IMG/VR virus record: IMGVR_UViG_3300030012_000498
Location: 1-28,365 of that record
Source of the DNA: a virus
DNA length: 28,365 nucleotides
Reading direction: 5' to 3' (one strand)
Numbering within the stretch: the first letter of the stretch is position 1; every line of letters starts with the position of its first letter. Below the pieces are notes generated by a model that was given only the letters and a program-made list of their open reading frames with translations, had not been told where the DNA came from and searched no databases. Both the position numbers and the translations under genes were made by a program. Below, one piece after another: positions 24,401 through 28,365 of the stretch.

Positions 24401-25592
24401 AGGTTCATTAAATGCTAGTGATATGACAACTGGTACTTTGGACGCAAGTAATGTAACTATTTCTAACTTAACTGTTGATGTTGGTAATGTTAACAACTTA
24501 AACTTTTCTTCTCTAGGTGCTACTTCTAGTGATATTATTAATACAATTGCTAATGACGCAATTCTTACAAAAATAACTGACGGTTCAATTAACCAAGCTA
24601 AATTAGGTAATATTTCAGCTGATAAAATAACTGCTGGTACTTTAGACGCTAGTAATGTAACAGTAAGTAACCTCAGTGGAGATGTTATAAGTGGTGGAAC
24701 AATAAATGGTACAACGATAAATGCTGGAACAATTACAACAGGAACACTTAATTTAAGCAGTCTTACAGTTAGTGGTGAAATATCTGGTAGCAGGATAAGC
24801 GGTGGAACAATAGACGGTTCTACTTTATCTGGTGGTTTTATAACTGGTGGAAGCATAAATGTAGGTAATGGACTTGCAGCAGACTCCGGTGGTATGACTG
24901 CTATTGGTGCAGTAACAATTGCTCCTAGTTCATCTTCTCAAATAGGTAATACTACTTATGCTTTACTTGCTGGAGTGAGTGTAGAGTCTAGTACTTTTAA
25001 AAATGGTAACTCTCGTTTTCATATACCAAGTTCAAGTGATTCTTTATTTTTAGTAAGAAATAATACAACAAAATTTGAATCACAAAATATTGAAAACACT
25101 ACACACGACGATTTAAGACCAGAGACAGATAACGCATTTGATTTAGGTTCTAGTTTAAGAAGATTTGATGATGTATATGCAACTAATGGAACAATAAATA
25201 CTTCTGATATAACACTTAAAGAAAATATTGAAACTACAGACTTAGGTTTAGATTTTGTTAATGATTTGACACCTATTGAATTTACTTGGAAAGATGGTGG
25301 CGTTAGAACACACTTAGGTTTTTCAGCACAAGACATAAAAGAAAAATTAATTACGCATAAAGGTGCAGACCAAAATATGGCTGTATATACACAAGGTTCT
25401 TATGAACCATATTATGAAAGAACAGAAGAAGATGATGATGGATTTTCAACATTAATTGAAGTTGAAGACCACGATAAAGAAAGATTTGGTTTAAGGACAG
25501 ATGAACTTATACCTGTTCTTACTAAAGCAATACAAGAACTCTCAGCAAAGAATGATGAGCTAGAATCAAGATTAGAAGCGTTGGAGGGATAA
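21438..25592 (+). CDS. tail tip hub with LamG, two FnIII and S74 chaperone domains
   Basis: A 1384-residue multidomain tip/fibre. Residues 1-145 and about 370-600 look like parts of a baseplate hub (Tal-like) protein. Between them, 146-365 is a LamG/concanavalin-type sugar-binding domain (LLLNFEG, YGNTSLHL, FTVEWWEYR, WNHFAISHKGDQFKTFKNG, YFEGYIDGLAITRG). Two fibronectin III domains follow (about 649-755 and 770-900), then a repeated Gly/Thr/Ser beta-helix-like stalk (905-1130, with GTLDASNVT twice). The C-terminal S74 intramolecular chaperone begins at Ser1256-Asp1257 (SDITLKENI) and ends in a coiled coil. In this family the chaperone trimerises the fibre and cuts itself off before the Ser. 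The protein probably binds the host surface. The start is the ATGA overlap. Confidence 0.9.
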   Translation: MSVNEKLMAPGSFNVSLSLDNTPNSIINAMVPWGQIVLTPTRINPDEFTDAQIRNLARYVGIVQTQEIGEEGIEIAGRGILTYLGDSDSRGMVLARDAGVGAVRAYQNDTLADVIDRTSSTPYGILRDESANQRAVRKGTVTEVSFDDTVLLLNFEGSNGDTSTTDGSAFTSNQVITFHGTADISTDQAKYGNTSLHLTTDGYVLVADRPELDLTYQEFTVEWWEYRTSSSGNPTVIARNDDTYSPWIFGKAVSGNNKAFITHDGDGYNETEDLNIDMGSIDLNQWNHFAISHKGDQFKTFKNGVIVTTVDKPELFVRVSSDSLQIGRGQGGNYFEGYIDGLAITRGTAKYWDAFTPSTSAPTATTANKKYTGSHYLESAYKAIKTISTSVGSEFKMNNDGTIDVGPASALFTGHESNEPEAIIVRRLSGQDPAIKGYEGFDLTTEFNAEDYVSRVELIASNYGKDVNLGQADAKDTPYKDLHGNTLERIQILSENDIPDTMRDIRAEAYLNEYNKIDRTLNVGLADYDISGDVNVGDIIYVYDPEVGFEDTATDAALENRDKFEVTYQGQILNPVKIRIMGLSFPIATGMGVYYRDKDGNYTDVTDYTNFEVGSTQIEVGSTTRNINEDLRGSASVIGVAASNEFTVPDAPTAFTAAVGTYQDGSGRPFAFANLSWTEPTNTNGSRITDGNMYRVRYRQVTDVDGNNLIDSADNQVTDYEYLTVEFGTTAVVIKGLGPNNTYEFGVACIDNSGFSGGFAVITAQQMPTDSTVPPQPTPPENTFGSIASNAARVQITHKLGAAKTVAGAVISSPTNFTLPRDIDHLNVYRGTTSSFTISASNFVGEIQARAGHIDGNITAVQSFDISTAGGAYYRVTAVDVAGNESDPSTAVLVTEELIGTQYIEDAAITTIKVGEAQITDAKIDTLTASKITAGTISGKEIIVDTDSATDPSNPVLGKIRSSNYVTGSSGWIINSDGSAEFQNATIRGSLNASDMTTGTLDASNVTISNLTVDVGNVNNLNFSSLGATSSDIINTIANDAILTKITDGSINQAKLGNISADKITAGTLDASNVTVSNLSGDVISGGTINGTTINAGTITTGTLNLSSLTVSGEISGSRISGGTIDGSTLSGGFITGGSINVGNGLAADSGGMTAIGAVTIAPSSSSQIGNTTYALLAGVSVESSTFKNGNSRFHIPSSSDSLFLVRNNTTKFESQNIENTTHDDLRPETDNAFDLGSSLRRFDDVYATNGTINTSDITLKENIETTDLGLDFVNDLTPIEFTWKDGGVRTHLGFSAQDIKEKLITHKGADQNMAVYTQGSYEPYYERTEEDDDGFSTLIEVEDHDKERFGLRTDELIPVLTKAIQELSAKNDELESRLEALEG

Positions 25593-25924
25593 TGGCTGAT
25601 AAAGTAGAGCCACAAGAAGAACCAAAACCTAAAAAGCAAAATAGTTTTGAGTATAAGTTACATAGTCATGGTGACAAATTAGCTTATTTACTTGACCAAC
25701 AGTTTGCACTAGAAGGTGCATTGTTTGCACACAACATCAATATGCTTGATGAAAAACATTCAATGTATCCAGAATGGAAAGAAAAACAAACACAATTAGA
25801 AAATGAAATATATAGATTGAGATATATCTATGAAAAGATGGGTGGTGCTTGGGAGAACTTACAAGACATAGAGTGGGAACAAGATTATGACGAGTACGGA
25901 GAACCCATAGATGACACAGACTAA
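25592..25924 (+). CDS. small helical hypothetical protein
   Basis: A 110-residue protein starting in the TAATG overlap with the tail-tip stop. Residues 18-85 are helical and may form a coiled coil (EWKEKQTQLENEIYRLRYIY). Both ends are acidic or charged, and the last 20 residues are nearly all Asp, Glu and Tyr. The family is not recognised. Because it is coupled between the tip and fibre genes, it may be a fibre assembly helper. The next gene starts inside its last codons. Confidence 0.75.
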   Translation: MADKVEPQEEPKPKKQNSFEYKLHSHGDKLAYLLDQQFALEGALFAHNINMLDEKHSMYPEWKEKQTQLENEIYRLRYIYEKMGGAWENLQDIEWEQDYDEYGEPIDDTD

Positions 25925-27047
25925 TCAAACACATACATCAGAGGAGATGGCTACATCTACCTCGTTTAGTTATTCTTTTCAAGGTTTTCAAACAGAAGAT
26001 TACACAACAAAGATAGAATCTTTTCAAGACATACTTTACCTAGACGGTAAATCTGTAATATCAGACGGAGCTTTATCTGTAGGTACTTCTAGTAACAATC
26101 CTATGTATTTAGGTGCAGATTCACAAGCTTACTTAAAAATAGAAACAGACGGAAAGATAAACTTTTTATCTGGAAAAATGTCAATCAATGGTGATACAGG
26201 TGCAGTAGGACAATTTTTAAGAACCGATGGTAGCGGTAATATTTCTTGGCAAACAGTTGATTTTACACAGTTTGCTTTTTCTAATATTGCTGTATCTGGA
26301 GAAACAACAATACAATCAAGTTCTACAAGTGATACTTTAACTCTTGCTGAAGGTTCTGGTATAAATATTACAACTTCTGGTAGTACAGTAACTATTGCTA
26401 GTGATACTTCTGCACACAATGCTTTTAAATATATAGCACCACTAGACGGAGCAGGTTCTACTTCTGGAAATCAAATAGAAGCTGATAGTCAAAACGATAC
26501 ACTTACATTTGTTGCTGGTAGTGGTATATCACTTACTTTTGATGAGAACAATGACAAAATTACATTTGAAGCTAGTCAAACTGGTGAATCTAACCAAAAT
26601 GCTTTTTCTTCTATTAGCGTTGATGGTCAGTCATCTTTAGGTGCTGGACAAGCAAGTGATTCTGTTGAGTTTGATTCTTCAACAGATAGAAACCAGCTAG
26701 ATATTACAACAGATACTTCTAATAAGAAAGTTACCTTCAAAGCCAAATTACCAAGAACTTTAAGTATGAGTGGTAGAATACCAACAAGGCTAAGTGACGG
26801 AAGCTTATCTGGAATGCCGATAAACAATCACTTTATAAATCAATCCATATCGGGTGCGGTTGCAAGTGGTGGTGGCTCTTCAATAGGTTTTAGCACTAGA
26901 GCTGTTGTTTGCAACAAATCAGATGGAAGTGTAAGCAAAGTACCAATGCCTGCTTCTACTACTAACGGTTTATTGTTCACATTAAGAGAATCCAACGGAA
27001 GTTCGACACAAGATTTTGAAATAGATATGACAGAAAGCAATATATAA
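25911..27047 (+). CDS. tail fibre protein
   Basis: A 378-residue beta-rich protein full of Ser, Thr, Gly and Asn, typical of trimeric fibre shafts. Repeated units of the type SGxxITxSGSTVTI and GSGISLTFDENNDKITFEA (about 146-225) look like beta-strand pairs of a shaft. The C-terminal part (275-378) is likely a globular tip. The start ATG 25911 has GGAG at 25898-25901. A later ATG at 25947 is preceded by AGAGGAG with no spacing and is less likely. The gene overlaps the previous one by 14 bases. It probably forms a side or tip fibre with its downstream neighbour. Confidence 0.8.
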   Translation: MTQTNQTHTSEEMATSTSFSYSFQGFQTEDYTTKIESFQDILYLDGKSVISDGALSVGTSSNNPMYLGADSQAYLKIETDGKINFLSGKMSINGDTGAVGQFLRTDGSGNISWQTVDFTQFAFSNIAVSGETTIQSSSTSDTLTLAEGSGINITTSGSTVTIASDTSAHNAFKYIAPLDGAGSTSGNQIEADSQNDTLTFVAGSGISLTFDENNDKITFEASQTGESNQNAFSSISVDGQSSLGAGQASDSVEFDSSTDRNQLDITTDTSNKKVTFKAKLPRTLSMSGRIPTRLSDGSLSGMPINNHFINQSISGAVASGGGSSIGFSTRAVVCNKSDGSVSKVPMPASTTNGLLFTLRESNGSSTQDFEIDMTESNI

Positions 27048-27048
27048 A

Positions 27049-28365
27049 ATGGCCGCTAAAAGTCCAATTAGGTATGTATTTGATGGTAGTGGTAATATCA
27101 CTGAATTTTCAGAGTTTCAAGGTTCTGATTTTGTAGCAATAGCAGATGGTGGTACAGGTGCTATTACAGCTTCTGGTGCAAGAACTGCTCTTGGACTAGA
27201 GATAGGTGTAGATGTACAAGCCTATGACGCAGAACTACAAGCTTTATCTGGCCTAACACCAACAGACGGAAACTTTATTGTTGGTAATGGAACTACATTT
27301 ATAAACGAGTCTGGCTCTACAGCTAGAGATTCTTTAGGTTTAGGAACATCTGATTCTGTACAATTTAGTACAACATTAACTTCTAACTTAACTATTGCTG
27401 GAGCTTCTTTAACTTTAGAAGGTGCAACAGATGATTCTTTTGAAACAACATTAACTGTTGCAGACCCAACAGCAGATAGAACAATAACTTTCCAAGACGG
27501 AACAGGTACAGTAGCTTTCTTATCAGATGTTCAAGCTTCTGATACATTAGCAGAAATGGGTGATGTTACTTTCACAAGTTTAGCTAATGGAGACTTTTTA
27601 AGATACGATGGCTCTGGTTGGATAAACGACCCTGTCAATTTGTCTACAGATACTATTGGCGATTATGTACAAGCAATAACTGGTGGAACTGGTATTTCTA
27701 CAACAACATCTTCTGGTGAAGGACAAACACCTACACTAGCCATAGACTTTGGTGAGTTTGATACTGACAATATAACTGAGGGCTCATCTAATTTATTTTT
27801 TACAAATGCTAGAGCTGACGCTAGAATTGCTGCCGCTACAACAGATGATTTAAGTGAAGGTAGCACAAACTTATACTTTACAGCAGAAAGAGTAGATGAC
27901 AGAGTTGGTGCATTATTAATAGATTCTGCAACAAGTGGTATAGATATTAATTATGATGACAATAACAACCAATTAACTTTATCTGTAGATTTACCGGAAG
28001 TAGAAGATTCGTTAGAAGATATAGTTAACGGACTAATCGTAGGCGGTACTGGAATTACAGCAACTTATGATGATACTGCTGGAACATTAACTTTAACAAT
28101 ACCTCAAGAAGTAGGAACTACTAGCGATGTAACATTTAATCAAGTTACTGCTGACTTAGTTGGTAATGTAACCGGAACAGTATCTTCCCTCTCTAACCAT
28201 GACACTGATAGTTTAACTGAGGGTTCATCTAACTTATACTTCACCAATGCAAGAGCAAGAGGTGCGGTATCAGCTACTGATTCTGGAGGAGATGGCTCAT
28301 TTGCGTATGACAACAGTACTGGAGTATTTACATACACAGGGCCATCTGCTTCAGAAGTCAGAGCT
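27049..28365 (+). CDS. tail fibre protein with LYFTNAR repeats, 3' end beyond window
   Basis: An open frame of 439 codons from ATG 27049 to the end of the window with no stop, so the gene is partial. It begins MAAKSPIRYVFDGSGNITEF, followed by ADGGTGAITASGARTALGL, a motif common near the start of phage fibres. From about residue 240 it has repeats of TEGSSNLFFTNAR, SEGSTNLYFTAER and TEGSSNLYFTNAR. This repeat type is frequent in fibres of uncultured marine phages. The second fibre gene starts two bases after the first stops. The receptor-binding end is beyond the window. Confidence 0.85.
   Translation, partial: MAAKSPIRYVFDGSGNITEFSEFQGSDFVAIADGGTGAITASGARTALGLEIGVDVQAYDAELQALSGLTPTDGNFIVGNGTTFINESGSTARDSLGLGTSDSVQFSTTLTSNLTIAGASLTLEGATDDSFETTLTVADPTADRTITFQDGTGTVAFLSDVQASDTLAEMGDVTFTSLANGDFLRYDGSGWINDPVNLSTDTIGDYVQAITGGTGISTTTSSGEGQTPTLAIDFGEFDTDNITEGSSNLFFTNARADARIAAATTDDLSEGSTNLYFTAERVDDRVGALLIDSATSGIDINYDDNNNQLTLSVDLPEVEDSLEDIVNGLIVGGTGITATYDDTAGTLTLTIPQEVGTTSDVTFNQVTADLVGNVTGTVSSLSNHDTDSLTEGSSNLYFTNARARGAVSATDSGGDGSFAYDNSTGVFTYTGPSASEVRA
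27769..28257 (+). repeat. fibre repeats coding 'EGSSNLYFTNAR'
   Basis: Three units are seen, near 27775-27813, 27850-27891 and 28211-28257. The first two are 75 bases apart (25 residues) and the third is further away, with a beta-rich segment between. Each codes DxLxEGSxNLxFTxxR. Codon use differs between units, so the peptide is what is kept. More units are likely past the window end. Confidence 0.8.

Noticed and set aside
24383-24856. 157-codon reverse-strand frame
   Set aside because: It mirrors the repetitive Gly/Thr/Ser stalk of the tail-tip gene. The hydrophobic Val/Leu/Pro repetition is an artefact of the repeat.
25947-25949. Second ATG as the fibre start
   Set aside because: AGAGGAG touches this ATG with no spacing, while ATG 25911 has GGAG at nine bases.
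1-28365. CRISPR array, insertion sequence or integration site
   Set aside because: No regularly spaced direct repeats with unique spacers, no transposase or integrase frame, and no terminal inverted repeats were seen.

Overview
The window is a continuous stretch of a tailed double-stranded DNA phage genome (Caudoviricetes). It covers the packaging, head, neck, tail and fibre genes, all on the + strand and tightly packed, with many ATGA or TAATG stop/start overlaps. A long tape measure, a tail-tube protein, a tail-assembly frameshift pair and no sheath or contractile baseplate genes point to siphovirus morphology. The HK97-type terminase, portal, S78 protease and capsid fold, the AT-rich coding and the fibre repeats of the 'EGSSNLYFTNAR' type recall uncultured marine phages. 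The host cannot be read from the sequence. No integrase, repressor, tRNA, lysis or replication gene is visible.

Layout. 1-1170: a small unknown protein, an HNH nuclease with a TTG start, and a small acidic protein. 1170-7755: large terminase, an unusually long portal, an S78 prohead protease with an acidic Cys/His-containing extension, and the major capsid protein, followed by the one clear intrinsic terminator (about 7779-7810). 7832-8760: a small histone-tail-like Lys/Ala/Pro protein and the head-tail connector. 8783-10828: a three-gene insert that does not look structural, comprising a helix-turn-helix protein with two identical-spacing zinc modules, a zinc-ribbon protein and an AIPR-like protein. 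10849-15454: head closure, an enlarged HK97-gp10-like protein, tail terminator, a small acidic protein, major tail protein and the tail-assembly chaperone pair. 15447-21441: tape measure, a one-pass membrane coiled-coil protein, two very small genes (28 and 31 codons) and a distal-tail-like protein. 21438-28365: a multidomain tail-tip protein (hub, LamG, two FnIII, S74 chaperone), a small helical protein and two fibre proteins, the last running off the window.

The genes follow assembly order: DNA cutting and packaging, procapsid building and maturation, neck, tail tube and length control, then host recognition. The most notable items are: (1) a -1 programmed frameshift at CCCAAAA (15107-15113) with an adjacent perfect hairpin, which reveals a 113-codon open extension lacking its own start; (2) the AIPR-like/zinc cassette inserted among the neck genes; (3) two very small overlapping genes before the distal tail gene; (4) a 16-residue peptide shared by the portal tail and capsid N-arm; and (5) repeated domain addition to core structural proteins (portal, protease, gp10-like protein and tail hub).
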